Assembly: GCA_964616985.1 (NCBI GenBank)
Contig: CAZTVF010000055.1
Coordinates: forward strand, 1-32,994
Direction of reading: 5' to 3'
Origin: CAZTVF01 sp964616985
GTDB lineage: Bacteria; Planctomycetota; Phycisphaerae; SM23-33
Length of the DNA: 32,994 nucleotides
The notes under the pieces are model-generated. The model was not told the origin of the DNA, ran no database searches, and saw only the letters and a program-made list of their open reading frames with translations. Within the stretch, counting starts at the first letter, position 1, and each line of letters starts with the position of its first letter. Of the stretch, positions 13,962-22,038 are shown one piece after another. Made by a program: the position numbers and the translations under genes.

Positions 13962-15341
13962 ATGTTGAGATACGGTTTGCCCCTTCTGGTTCTGCTGTGC
14001 ATGGCGCTGCCAGCGGGCGCCCAACTGGAACCCAACGCGGTACTGGTCCCGGGAATGCATCCGGCGCCGGTTCCCAATGGCACCATCCGTGAATACCACT
14101 TGTACGCCACGGATGGTTGGATCACCATGAGCGACGGCACGAAGAAGTACGTGTTCGGCTTCAACGACACGGGCGTAAAGGGGCAGGCGATGGTCCCGGG
14201 CCCGCTGATCTGGGCGAACATCGGCGATGAGGTCCGCGTCACGCTGACGGTGCTGGGCATGAAGTACCGGTCCGACCTGGCCGACCCTCACACCATCCAC
14301 CTGCACGGCATCCACCTGGTACCGTACTACGATGGCTTCCCGGAATCGTCGTTTGAGATTCCCATGGGCAAGAGCTTCACCTACAAGTTCGTTGCCGCGC
14401 GGGAAGGCTCGACCATGTATCACTGCCACGTCGAGGCCGTCGAGCACGTGCAGATGGGCATGTTCGGACCGCTGGTCATCTACAAGGACGCAACGAAGAA
14501 GCTCTTCGGCCGCAGCTACGACAAGGAGTACATCTGGGTCATCACCGAGTTGGATTCGCGTTGGCACAAATCCCTGGCCCCCCGCACCCCGGCGATGGGT
14601 GCCATCTCGGCCTACGACCAGACAGACCCGCCGACATCTTTCGCGGCATGGGTTCGCTTCAACTATCGCCCCGACTACTGGCAGATCAACGGCATGGGGT
14701 TCCCCGATACGATCCGCACGACGGCCAATCTGCCGATTCGCACAATGGGTCCCGACGGTAAGCTCGCAGGCATCCAGCAGGGCATCCTGCCGGCCATCAG
14801 CACCGTCAAGGACGCCAACGGTGTCATCATCGCCAGCGGCAAGGTTGCCCACGCCGGCCTGCAGCAGTCGGCCTTGCTCGAGGTGAAGCCCGATGTGCCC
14901 TGCGCACTTCGCATCATCAACGTCGGCTACCAGTCTCACCCGCTGCACGCGCATTGCACGCACTTCGAGGTGCTGGGCATCGACCAGACCCCGCTGCCCA
15001 ACGTGATGCAGGCGATGATGATGAACTGGGATCCCATTAAGTCCATGTACGCGCCGTATGAGCGGTTCACCATCCCCAGCACCTCCGGCGAGACCTGGGA
15101 TTGCCTCTACACGCTGCACAAGTCGCTCATGAAGCAGAGCCAATCCATGGTGCCAGGGGGCATCGCCGGCCCGGAAGTTCTGCCTCCCGGCATGGTCGCC
15201 GGCGCCTTGTACGACCCCACGGGCTTCATGTGGTGGCCGATGCACTCGCACTTTGACAACGAGGTCGCTGACCAGGGCATCTATCCCAGCGGCATGCTGA
15301 CGCTCATCAAGTCAGCGCGCACCGACGTGCTGGGCCCGTAA
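13962..15341 (+). CDS. Two-domain multicopper oxidase, type 1 copper site in domain 1
   Basis: The 459-residue protein has an N-terminal secretion signal (MLRYGLPLLVLLCMALPAGA). Domain 1 has H110-T-I-H113-L-H115-G and Y-H154-C155-H156, then His162 and Met165/Met167, giving a type 1 copper site plus two pairs of trinuclear-cluster histidines. Domain 2 has H326-P-L-H329-A-H331 and H428-S-H430, supplying the other histidines, but Ser429 stands where a type 1 cysteine would be. This is the type C arrangement of two-domain oxidases. The reaction is probably one-electron oxidation of a substrate with O2 reduction outside the cytoplasm; the substrate (phenolic, metal ion or other) is unknown. AGGAG lies eight bases before the ATG. 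Confidence 0.9.
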   Translation: MLRYGLPLLVLLCMALPAGAQLEPNAVLVPGMHPAPVPNGTIREYHLYATDGWITMSDGTKKYVFGFNDTGVKGQAMVPGPLIWANIGDEVRVTLTVLGMKYRSDLADPHTIHLHGIHLVPYYDGFPESSFEIPMGKSFTYKFVAAREGSTMYHCHVEAVEHVQMGMFGPLVIYKDATKKLFGRSYDKEYIWVITELDSRWHKSLAPRTPAMGAISAYDQTDPPTSFAAWVRFNYRPDYWQINGMGFPDTIRTTANLPIRTMGPDGKLAGIQQGILPAISTVKDANGVIIASGKVAHAGLQQSALLEVKPDVPCALRIINVGYQSHPLHAHCTHFEVLGIDQTPLPNVMQAMMMNWDPIKSMYAPYERFTIPSTSGETWDCLYTLHKSLMKQSQSMVPGGIAGPEVLPPGMVAGALYDPTGFMWWPMHSHFDNEVADQGIYPSGMLTLIKSARTDVLGP

Positions 15342-15374
15342 TGGCCGCCTGACATGCATGAGTGAATCTGTTGT

Positions 15375-15407
15375 CCAGGCTGTGCCTCCGCGGGGGGCAC
15401 AGCCTGG
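15375..15407 (+). terminator. Perfect 12-bp hairpin after the copper oxidase gene
   Basis: CCAGGCTGTGCC (15375-15386), a nine-base loop, and GGCACAGCCTGG (15396-15407) form a perfect stem about 35 bases past the stop, followed by a short AATTT. It probably ends the PEP-CTERM/oxidase transcript before the secretion operon. Confidence 0.6.
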
Positions 15408-15452
15408 AATTTGGACTGAATCTCAAACACTGAGTTATCGTGAGGACACAGG

Positions 15453-16019
15453 ATGAGCAAGCATCGGAGTCTCAACAAGGTCGCCGCCATGCTGTGCGGG
15501 GCAACCATCGCAGTCGCCTCCGTCATCGCCGTCGGATGCTCCCCGGCTTCGACCGCCAATTCCCAACCCGCCCAGGCCGTCCTGTCGGCACGGACCACCC
15601 TTCCGGCCAATTCGCCGATGAAGGACGCCAACGTGGCCCGGCGGCTTGCCGACGAGTGCGGCATTCAGATTGTTCGCCTGGGGCTTACCGGTGGCGGGGA
15701 CATGGTCGACCTCCGTTACATCGTCCTCGACCTGACCAAGGCCCAGGCCTCGATCACCGTCAAGCCGGTCAAGCTCAAGGACGATGTGACCGGCATGGAG
15801 GCCAAAGTTCCGGATATGCCGCGTGTGGGGGCCCTCCGCGTGCAGAAGCTCAGTGTCACCGGGAAGCTGTATTACGTCCTGTTCCATAACCCCGGCCAGC
15901 GGTTCACCGATGGGAGCAAGGTCACCTTGCTCATCGGCGACAAGAGCTACAGTGGGCTGCTGATCAATACGGACGACACGCCGATCGAGATGAGTGATTT
16001 CTCGGAGCCACAGCCATGA
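15453..16019 (+). CDS. Lipoprotein of unknown function heading the secretion operon
   Basis: The 188-residue protein has a lipoprotein signal ending VASVIAVGC, with the lipidated cysteine near residue 29. After a low-complexity linker, the mature domain reads CGIQIVRLGLTGGGDMVDLRYIVLD, VTVKPVKL-like segments, KLYYVLFHNPGQRFTDGSKVTLLIGD and a final LLINTDD strand. The MVDLRY...LD and LF.NPG...GS.VT..IGD pattern looks like a small beta domain seen in other exported proteins, but no function could be assigned. GAGGACACAGG precedes the ATG. Its stop overlaps the gspD start (ATGA), so it is translationally coupled to the secretin and could serve as a pilotin-like or assembly lipoprotein; that role is inferred from position only. 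Confidence 0.8.
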   Translation: MSKHRSLNKVAAMLCGATIAVASVIAVGCSPASTANSQPAQAVLSARTTLPANSPMKDANVARRLADECGIQIVRLGLTGGGDMVDLRYIVLDLTKAQASITVKPVKLKDDVTGMEAKVPDMPRVGALRVQKLSVTGKLYYVLFHNPGQRFTDGSKVTLLIGDKSYSGLLINTDDTPIEMSDFSEPQP

Positions 16020-17800
16020 GGCAAGTCCTTATCCATCTTGCAGTCTTGGGTCTGGTTGCGACCGTCGCCGCGGCACAGGATGCCATGCCCGCCTCGGCGC
16101 CGGCCCCAGCGGCGATCCAGATGGACTTCCCCGAGACCGTCGAGGTCAAGACGCTGGTGGACTACGTCAGCAAGCGGATGGGCATGAACATCCTGTACGA
16201 CGAGGCCCTGGTCAAAAAACGGGTAACCCTCTCCTCGCCCATGCGCATGCCGGCCGAGTCGCTGCCGGCCGTGCTGCAAAGCGTGCTGCGGATGTCGGGG
16301 CTGACGATGATCGACGCCGAGCCCGCGGGCTGGAAGAAGATCGTCGCCGCCTCCGACGTCGCGGCCATCGGCCGCAAACCCGCCATCCGCTTCGTGACGG
16401 TGCAGCATGCCTCGGCGGGCGAGTTGGCCAAGCAGGTGACGGCCCTGCTGACGCAGCGGGAGAAGATCGTGGCGGGTTCGGCCAAGGCGGCCACGACCGT
16501 CACGCTGGTTCCGCAGGAGCGGAACAACCAGATCGCGGTCATCGCCGACGAGGGCAACGACCTCGACGCCGTCGAGCTCATCCGCACGCTGGACACGCCC
16601 GACGCACAGCCCGCCGCCAGCCAGATCAAGTTCTACAAGCTCACCAACTCCACCGCGGCCGCCGTGCTGGCGACGGTGCGGTCGCTGATGGACGACAAGG
16701 CCGCCACCGCCCCGAATTCCTCCAGCGAGTCGCTGGCGATGAAAGAGCCCTTCTCGGGCCCCAACAACCCGCCGCGGGGCGCGGGCGAGCCGCCCGTCGC
16801 GCCGCCGGTCTATCGTGAGACGCCCCCGGCCGCCACCAGCCAACCCGCCCCCGCCGCCGGGGCCGCCGGCTCGAAAGAGGCCGTCGTCACGGCCGACATC
16901 AACACCAACACCATCATCGTCATCGCGCCCCCGGCGATGCAGGACATGTACAAGCAGCTGATCGAGCGGCTGGATAAGCGCCGCCCGCAGGTCATGCTCG
17001 AGGTGACGCTGATGACGCTGGACGAGTCCGAGTCGCTCTCGCTGGGAGTTGAACTGACGAAGCTGCAGAGGATCGGCGACAACCGCCTGCTGGCTTTCAG
17101 CTCATTCGGCCTGTCGACGGTGGACACGGCGACGGGCATTCCGACGATCAAGCCGGCCGCGGGCTTCAACGGCGTGCTGATCTCGCCCGATGGTATCAAC
17201 GTCGTGGTTAGGGCCTTGGCGTCGACGGGCAAGGCGAAGGTCCTGTCGGCCCCGAAGGTGCTGGTCAACGACAACGCCACCGCGACGCTCTCCAGCGTGG
17301 CCGAGGCGCCCTTCACCAGCGTCAACGCCTCGCAGACCGTCTCGACGACCAGCTTCGCCGGCTACGCGTCGGCCGGCACGACCATCACCGTCGTGCCCCA
17401 CATCAGCCAGGGCGACCACCTGCAGTTGCAGTATTCCGTCACGCTCAACAGTTTCACCGGCGACATCGGCGGGGCCCTGCCCCCGCCCCGGCAGACCAAC
17501 GCGATCAACAGCGAGGTGACCGTCCCCGACGGCTACGCGATCATCGTCGGCGGGCTGTCGCGAAAGAACACCTCCAAGACCGTCACCAAGATTCCGCTGC
17601 TGGGCGATATCCCCATCCTGGGCTACCTCTTCAGCAGCCACCAGGACAACGACCACCGCACCACGCTATACGCGTTCATCCGGCCGGTGATCCTGCGAGA
17701 CGACCAGTTCGAGGACCTCAAGTATCTCAGCGACCGCGACCTCAGCGCGGCCGACCTGCCGGTGAATCTGCCGGCCAGCGAACCATTGATCCTCCAATAG
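16016..17800 (+). CDS. gspD: Type II secretion secretin GspD (PilQ/GspD family)
   Basis: The protein has 594 residues. A signal peptide (MRQVLIHLAVLGLVATVAAA) is followed by an N0-like domain (about 33-110, VEVKTLVDYVSKRMGMNILYD) and an N1-like domain (about 123-195, FVTVQHASAGELAKQVTALL...RNNQIAVIAD). Next come an N2 region split by a Pro/Ala-rich linker, and the secretin core (from about residue 320). The core contains the diagnostic VPDGYAIIVGGL near 502-513 and KIPLLGDIPILGYLF. It forms the outer-membrane pore. A terminal segment (DLSAADLPVNLPASEPLILQ) could be an S-domain for a pilotin. Length is normal. Its start overlaps the preceding lipoprotein stop; gspE begins 29 bp after it. Confidence 0.93.
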   Translation: MRQVLIHLAVLGLVATVAAAQDAMPASAPAPAAIQMDFPETVEVKTLVDYVSKRMGMNILYDEALVKKRVTLSSPMRMPAESLPAVLQSVLRMSGLTMIDAEPAGWKKIVAASDVAAIGRKPAIRFVTVQHASAGELAKQVTALLTQREKIVAGSAKAATTVTLVPQERNNQIAVIADEGNDLDAVELIRTLDTPDAQPAASQIKFYKLTNSTAAAVLATVRSLMDDKAATAPNSSSESLAMKEPFSGPNNPPRGAGEPPVAPPVYRETPPAATSQPAPAAGAAGSKEAVVTADINTNTIIVIAPPAMQDMYKQLIERLDKRRPQVMLEVTLMTLDESESLSLGVELTKLQRIGDNRLLAFSSFGLSTVDTATGIPTIKPAAGFNGVLISPDGINVVVRALASTGKAKVLSAPKVLVNDNATATLSSVAEAPFTSVNASQTVSTTSFAGYASAGTTITVVPHISQGDHLQLQYSVTLNSFTGDIGGALPPPRQTNAINSEVTVPDGYAIIVGGLSRKNTSKTVTKIPLLGDIPILGYLFSSHQDNDHRTTLYAFIRPVILRDDQFEDLKYLSDRDLSAADLPVNLPASEPLILQ

Positions 17801-17829
17801 CAGCCCTCGCGGCGCAAGGAATCCAGGGC

Positions 17830-19378
17830 ATGAACCAGGCAGCCAATGAGATAGCCGCCGGCGAGGCGGCCCCCGCCGATGCGATCCGCCAGGCCGCGGG
17901 GCAACTGGGCATCGCCTGGGCCCCCAGCGTGGCGGCCCTGCCGCCCAGCCGCGATTTCCTGGCCGCCGTGCCCATCGCCTTTGCTCGCCAGCATTGCCTG
18001 CTGGGGCTGGCGGGCGAGGCCGATCTCATCCTCCTGGCCATGCCCGGCCCCGAGGGCTTGCCGCACGTGCAGACGCTCCGCAAGCTACTGGGCAAGCGAG
18101 TGCAGCCGCTGCTGGCGCCGGCCGACCAGATCCGCCAGGCCCTCAACGCCGCCTACCAGCAGCAACCCTCGGGCGCCCAGCAGGTCATCGAAGAACTCAA
18201 TGCCGATGAGGTCATGCGCGAGCTGCAGCACGTGACTCGCCGCGAGGACCTCCTCGACGTCGCCAGCCGCTCCCCGGTGATCAAGCTGGTGAACCTCATG
18301 CTGTTCGAGGCCGTCAAACGTCGCGCCAGCGACGTGCACGTGCAGCCGTACGAGGGCCGCCTCGTCGTGCGCCTCCGGATCGACGGCGTGCTGCACGACA
18401 TCTTCACCCCGCCGTCGTCGCTGCAGGAGGAGATCATCAGCCGCATCAAGATCATGGGCAGCATGAACATCGCCGAGCGGCGGCTGGCGCAGGACGGGCG
18501 GGCCACGGTGGAGGTGGGCGACCGCCACGTGGACCTTCGCATTGCGACGCTGCCGACCAGCTTTGGCGAGCGGGCCGTCATCCGCCTGCTGGACAAGAGC
18601 GTGCGGCTATACGGGCTGGAGGAGATCGGCATGCCCGCGTCGATTCTGGGGACGTTCCGCCGGCTGATCCACCTCGACCACGGCATCCTGCTGGTGACGG
18701 GCCCCACCGGCAGCGGCAAGAGCACGACGCTGTACGGGGCCCTGCGCGAGCTGAACGCCACCGAACTGAACATCATTACGCTGGAGGATCCGATCGAGTA
18801 TCGCCTCGAGGGCATCAGCCAGACGCAGGTAAGCGAGAAGAAGGGCATGACCTTCGCCAGCGGGCTGCGGCACGTGCTGCGGCAGGACCCCGACGTGATC
18901 ATGGTCGGTGAGATTNNNNNNNNNNAACGACGCCAGCGGGGCCGTCGCCCGCATGCTGGACCTGGGCGTGGAGCCTTACCTGTTGGCCAGCAGCCTGCTG
19001 GGCGTGCTGGCCCAGCGGCTGGTGCGGCGGATCTGCCCCCGGTGCGCGCGTGAAATCTCGCCGTCGCCGGCGGACCTGGCGCGGTGGGGCCTCGCCCCCG
19101 GCGCCCTGGAGAGCGCTTCGCTCCGCGCCGCCGCCGGCTGCGATTCGTGCATGAACACCGGCTACTATGAACGGATGGGTATTTTCGAATTGTTGAACGT
19201 CTCGGGGCCCATTCGCGAACTGATCCTGCAGTCCGGCAAGGCCGGCGGCATCAAGACCGCCGCCATGGCCGAGGGCATGACGACACTGTGGGCAGACGGC
19301 GTGGCTAAGGCCGCCGCCGGCGTGACCACGATGGACGAAGTTCTTCGCGTGGCCGGTCGGGATGAGGGGGGCGGCTGA
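17830..19378 (+). CDS. gspE: Type II secretion ATPase GspE, interrupted by an assembly gap
   Basis: The N-terminal MshEN/GspE-N-like domain (about 1-110) is followed by the ATPase core: SDVHVQPYEGRLVVRLRIDG, Walker A GPTGSGKST (residues 291-299), and LEDPIEYRLEGISQTQV. The reading stops at MVGEI (residue 362), directly before ten N. After the N run it resumes with NDASGAVARMLDLGVEPYLLA and a four-Cys zinc motif (ICPRCA ... GCDSCMNTGYYER), ending as expected. Homologues carry about 25 residues between these points, including the end of Walker B and the HIS box, so about 75 bases are missing. Ten N would break the frame, so this is a gap and not a pseudogene. The gene drives pseudopilus assembly from the cytoplasm. 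Its TGA overlaps the gspF ATG. Confidence 0.92.
18916..18925. other. Assembly gap (ten N)
   Basis: Ten N between GAGATT and AACGACGCC. The flanking gspE frames are offset by one base if N is counted literally, so the N run is a placeholder. By comparison with GspE proteins the true gap is about 75 bases. Confidence 0.95.
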
Positions 19379-20571
19379 TGGCCGTCTTCGAGTACAACGC
19401 CCGCGAGGGCGACGTTGCCGCCCGCGGCACGATCGTGGCCGACTCGCCGCGAGCGGCCCGCGATCTGTTGCGCGCCAAGGGCCTGGCCGTCAGAAGCATC
19501 CGCCCCTCGCGCAGCGCCGCCGAGTCGCAGCGCAAGCTCCGCCGCCGCGACCAGCAGGAGCTCGTCGCATTCATCCGCGAACTGGCCACGCTGCTCTCGG
19601 CGGGCATCACGCTGCTGGAAGCCCTGCGGACGCTGGCCCAGCAGCACCGCCGCAACCTCCGTACCGTCATTCAGCACCTGTGCGACCACGTCGCCTCCGG
19701 CGTCGGCCTGGCCGAGGCCATGCGCCCCCACTGCCGCTGGTTCGACGAGTACTGCATCAGCATCGTCGAGGTGGGTCAGAGCACCGGCTCGCTCGACCAC
19801 GCACTGCACCGCCTGGCCGAGCTGAAGGAGCGGTCGCTCGAGTTCCGCAGCCGAGCCGTCACGGCGATGACCTATCCCGCCATTGTCTGCCTGACCGGCA
19901 TGGCGGTGATGATCTTCCTGATGACGTACGTGGCCCCGACGCTGCTGGGGACGCTGGCCCAGTCCGGCCGCCCGCTGCCGGCACTGACGCGCGGGCTCAA
20001 GACGGTCAGCGACTTCCTGCTGTCGTGGTGGTGGACGCTGCCGCTGGCGGCGGTCGCCATCGCCGCCGTCGTCCACGTCGCACTGCGTCGCCCCGCCGTC
20101 CGCTTCGCATGGCACGGCCTGCTGCTTCGCCTGCCGATCGTCGGCGATCTGGCGCGCAAGGAGATCACCTCGCGGATCGCCGTGGTGATGGCCTCGCTGC
20201 TTCGCAGCGGCCTGCGGTTCGTGCCCGCCATCCAGATTACGCGGCGCACGCTGGACAACCTCGTCTTCCGCCGGGCGCTGGAGCAGTACGAAGCCGCCAT
20301 CACCGCCGGCGCCGACGTGGCCGGGCCGCTGCGGGCCTCCGGGGTGTTCAGCCCCATGGTGGTGCAGATGCTCGCGGTCGGCCAGGAGGCCGGGCAGGTC
20401 GAGGACATGCTCGATCAACTCGCCCGCTCGTACGACCACGAGGTCGCCACCACCACGCAGCGTTTCCTGGCCTCGCTGGAACCGCTGCTGATCCTGCTGC
20501 TGGCTACCGGCGTGGGCGTCATCGCCATGGCCACGCTCCTGCCCATCCTGGAGATGAGCAATGTGCTCTAA
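19378..20571 (+). CDS. gspF: Type II secretion platform protein GspF
   Basis: The 397-residue protein starts MAVFEYNAREGDVAARGTIVADSPRAARDLLRAKGL, the N-terminal small domain of the family. It continues with the first GspF helical domain (LVAFIRELATLLSAGITLLEALRTLAQQ), a membrane segment near 165-190 (TAMTYPAIVCLTGMAVMIFLMTYV), and a second near 220-240. A second GspF domain (SRIAVVMASLLRSGLRFVPAIQIT...) and a final membrane helix (LEPLLILLLATGVGVIAMATLLPI) complete it. It anchors GspE and the pseudopilus machinery in the inner membrane. Length and order are normal. The start overlaps the gspE stop by one base, and gspH begins 11 bases before its end. Confidence 0.93.
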   Translation: MAVFEYNAREGDVAARGTIVADSPRAARDLLRAKGLAVRSIRPSRSAAESQRKLRRRDQQELVAFIRELATLLSAGITLLEALRTLAQQHRRNLRTVIQHLCDHVASGVGLAEAMRPHCRWFDEYCISIVEVGQSTGSLDHALHRLAELKERSLEFRSRAVTAMTYPAIVCLTGMAVMIFLMTYVAPTLLGTLAQSGRPLPALTRGLKTVSDFLLSWWWTLPLAAVAIAAVVHVALRRPAVRFAWHGLLLRLPIVGDLARKEITSRIAVVMASLLRSGLRFVPAIQITRRTLDNLVFRRALEQYEAAITAGADVAGPLRASGVFSPMVVQMLAVGQEAGQVEDMLDQLARSYDHEVATTTQRFLASLEPLLILLLATGVGVIAMATLLPILEMSNVL

Positions 20572-21160
20572 CCAAGCTGACACCAGTCTCGCCCCGCGCC
20601 ATGCCGAAGCGTCGCGCCGTCTGCGACGCGCCGGCATGCCTCGCCCAGGCATGCGCCGCGCCTTCACGCTGGTCGAGTTGACGGTGGTGCTGCTGATCCT
20701 GGGCATCGCCGCGGCGGCCGTCACGCTGGGCCTGCACGCGCCCCTGGGCCGGGTGAAGATGCAGGACGCCACCGACGCCATGCTTGCCTTCGACCGCCTC
20801 ACCCGGGCCGCCGCGCGGCAACAGGACCGTCCGCTGGCCATGCGGCTGTCGCTGCGGGAGGGCGGGCCGATAGAGCGATGCGCCGCAGGCGACGACGCGC
20901 CCCTGACGGCGCCGCTGCTGCTGCCCAGCGGTTGCCGCATCGCCGTCGTCCTGGCCGGCGATGAACGCCTCACCGGCCCCTCGGCCGAGATCGCGTGCAG
21001 TTCCCAGGGATACACGCCGACCTACGCGATGGCGATCGAAGGGCCCGGCGAGGTGCAGCAGTGGCTGGTGCTGGCCGGCCTGACGGGCCAAGTCACCCCG
21101 GTGGAAGATGAATCACATGCCAAGGAAATCCTTGAGGCCCAGCGGCATTACGCTCGTTGA
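20561..21160 (+). CDS. gspH: GspH-like minor pseudopilin with a repeat-encoded leader
   Basis: The product of up to 199 residues has the pseudopilin core RRA-FTLVELTVVLLILGIAAAAVTLGL, with Glu at position +5 and an N-terminal hydrophobic helix. A small variable domain with two Cys-containing segments follows. The residue before the cleavage site is Ala instead of the usual Gly. The ATG at 20561 has GGAG seven bases upstream inside gspF, which supports a 34-residue leader; most of that leader is encoded by a copy of the dispersed repeat (20596-20654). ATGs at 20636 and 20651 would give shorter leaders of nine and four residues but lack good ribosome sites. It probably acts as a minor pseudopilin at the pseudopilus tip; the GspH label is tentative. 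Confidence 0.78.
   Translation: MCSNQADTSLAPRHAEASRRLRRAGMPRPGMRRAFTLVELTVVLLILGIAAAAVTLGLHAPLGRVKMQDATDAMLAFDRLTRAAARQQDRPLAMRLSLREGGPIERCAAGDDAPLTAPLLLPSGCRIAVVLAGDERLTGPSAEIACSSQGYTPTYAMAIEGPGEVQQWLVLAGLTGQVTPVEDESHAKEILEAQRHYAR
20596..20654. repeat. GCCATGCCGAAGCG palindromic element inside the gspH-like leader
   Basis: CGCCATGCCGAAGCGTCGCG followed by CTGCGACGCGCCGGCATGCC matches the element at 32933-32994 almost base for base, and the minus strand of 6176-6261. It starts 25 bases past the gspF stop and ends at codon Met31-Arg32 of the long gspH-like frame, so it is read through as protein if translation begins at 20561. Confidence 0.75.
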
Positions 21161-21530
21161 GACGCTGGCCGGCACGGTGTTGCTGGGCGTGATCCTGGCG
21201 GCGATGCTCACGGGCACCGGCCGCCTGTTCGCCGGCGCCGCCCGGGCCGACCACCGCCGCCAGGCCTGCCAGGCCGCCGACGAGATGCTCGCCCGCTGGT
21301 GGCTCGATCGCGACCGCCTGCCGCGGGCCGCCCAGGGCCCCGTGCCGCAGCATCCCGGCTGGACGTGGCGGACGCAGCGGCGCGACGCCCCGCTGCTGCG
21401 AAGGCTGGAACTGGAGATCGTGTGCCTGAGCATTTATGCCTCCGACGATGCCGCCGAGGCGGCCCGCGTCGAGGTGGTGGTGCCTATCGATGCGAACCCC
21501 GCTACGACAACCCGGCCTGACGCTCGTTGA
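21108..21530 (+). CDS. gspI: GspI-like minor pseudopilin
   Basis: The protein has 140 residues. A short basic leader (MNHMPRKSLRPSG) is followed by ITLVETLAGTVLLGVILAAML, a prepilin signal with Gly at -1, Ile at +1 and Glu at +5. A small soluble domain rich in Arg and Ala follows. It is assigned as GspI from its position between the H-like and J-like genes and its length. The gene overlaps the end of gspH by 53 bases. An ATG at 21117 would give a ten-residue leader, and the ribosome site does not decide between them. Like the other minor pseudopilins it should be processed by a prepilin peptidase encoded elsewhere. Confidence 0.8.
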   Translation: MNHMPRKSLRPSGITLVETLAGTVLLGVILAAMLTGTGRLFAGAARADHRRQACQAADEMLARWWLDRDRLPRAAQGPVPQHPGWTWRTQRRDAPLLRRLELEIVCLSIYASDDAAEAARVEVVVPIDANPATTTRPDAR

Positions 21531-22038
21531 GCTGCTGGCAGCCCTGGCGGTGACGGGCATGATCGTCGCGGTGATTGCGACGACCCTGCTCTACCTTCCG
21601 CGCGCCCAGCGGGCGGCCCTGGCCCAGCAGGAGCAGTCCGCGCTGGCTGCCCCCCTGCGGCAGGTGATCGAGACCGACCTGCAGCACGGCACGAAGTATC
21701 GCCCCGTGCGCGGCGGGTTCGAAATCGTCACCGGCTGCACGCTGGGCGGCGCGCCGCCGGAATTGCAGCACCGCCGGTCCGTGGTGCGGTACACGGTGAC
21801 CGTCGTGGCCGGGACGCCGTGGCTGGTCCGCACGCAGCAGCCCGCCGACGGCCGGGGCCGCCGCGATCTCCTCGGCCGCGAGGTCCGCTCCATCGCCCTC
21901 GAGCCGCTGACCAAGCTCGAGCCGCCCGACCGGGAAGGCTGGCTGGCCTTGCCTGCAGGCGTGCGCATCGCGATGGAGATTGCCCCCGAGCAAGGCGGCC
22001 CGCTGGCGTTCACGGTGCTGCCGCGGAGGGCACCATGA
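21490..22038 (+). CDS. gspJ: GspJ-like minor pseudopilin
   Basis: The protein has 182 residues. The leader MRTPLRQPG is followed by LTLVELLAALAVTGMIVAVIATTLL, with Gly at -1 and Glu at +5. The soluble part contains LRQVIETDLQHGTKYRPVRGGFEIV, VVRYTVTVVAGTPWLVR and EVRSIALEPL, the order of segments seen in GspJ proteins (an early helix, then a beta sheet). The ATG at 21490 is chosen because it gives a normal short leader; a longer reading has no leader character. It overlaps gspI by 41 bases and its TGA overlaps the gspK ATG, so the four pseudopilin genes are tightly coupled. Confidence 0.83.
   Translation: MRTPLRQPGLTLVELLAALAVTGMIVAVIATTLLYLPRAQRAALAQQEQSALAAPLRQVIETDLQHGTKYRPVRGGFEIVTGCTLGGAPPELQHRRSVVRYTVTVVAGTPWLVRTQQPADGRGRRDLLGREVRSIALEPLTKLEPPDREGWLALPAGVRIAMEIAPEQGGPLAFTVLPRRAP

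Noticed and set aside
18900..18930. Frameshifted or broken gspE
   Set aside because: The break coincides with a run of N, and the two halves join in frame if the missing bases number a multiple of three.
19165..21015. 616-codon open frame on the minus strand
   Set aside because: Antisense to gspE, gspF and gspH, and spans the repeat. No family motif.
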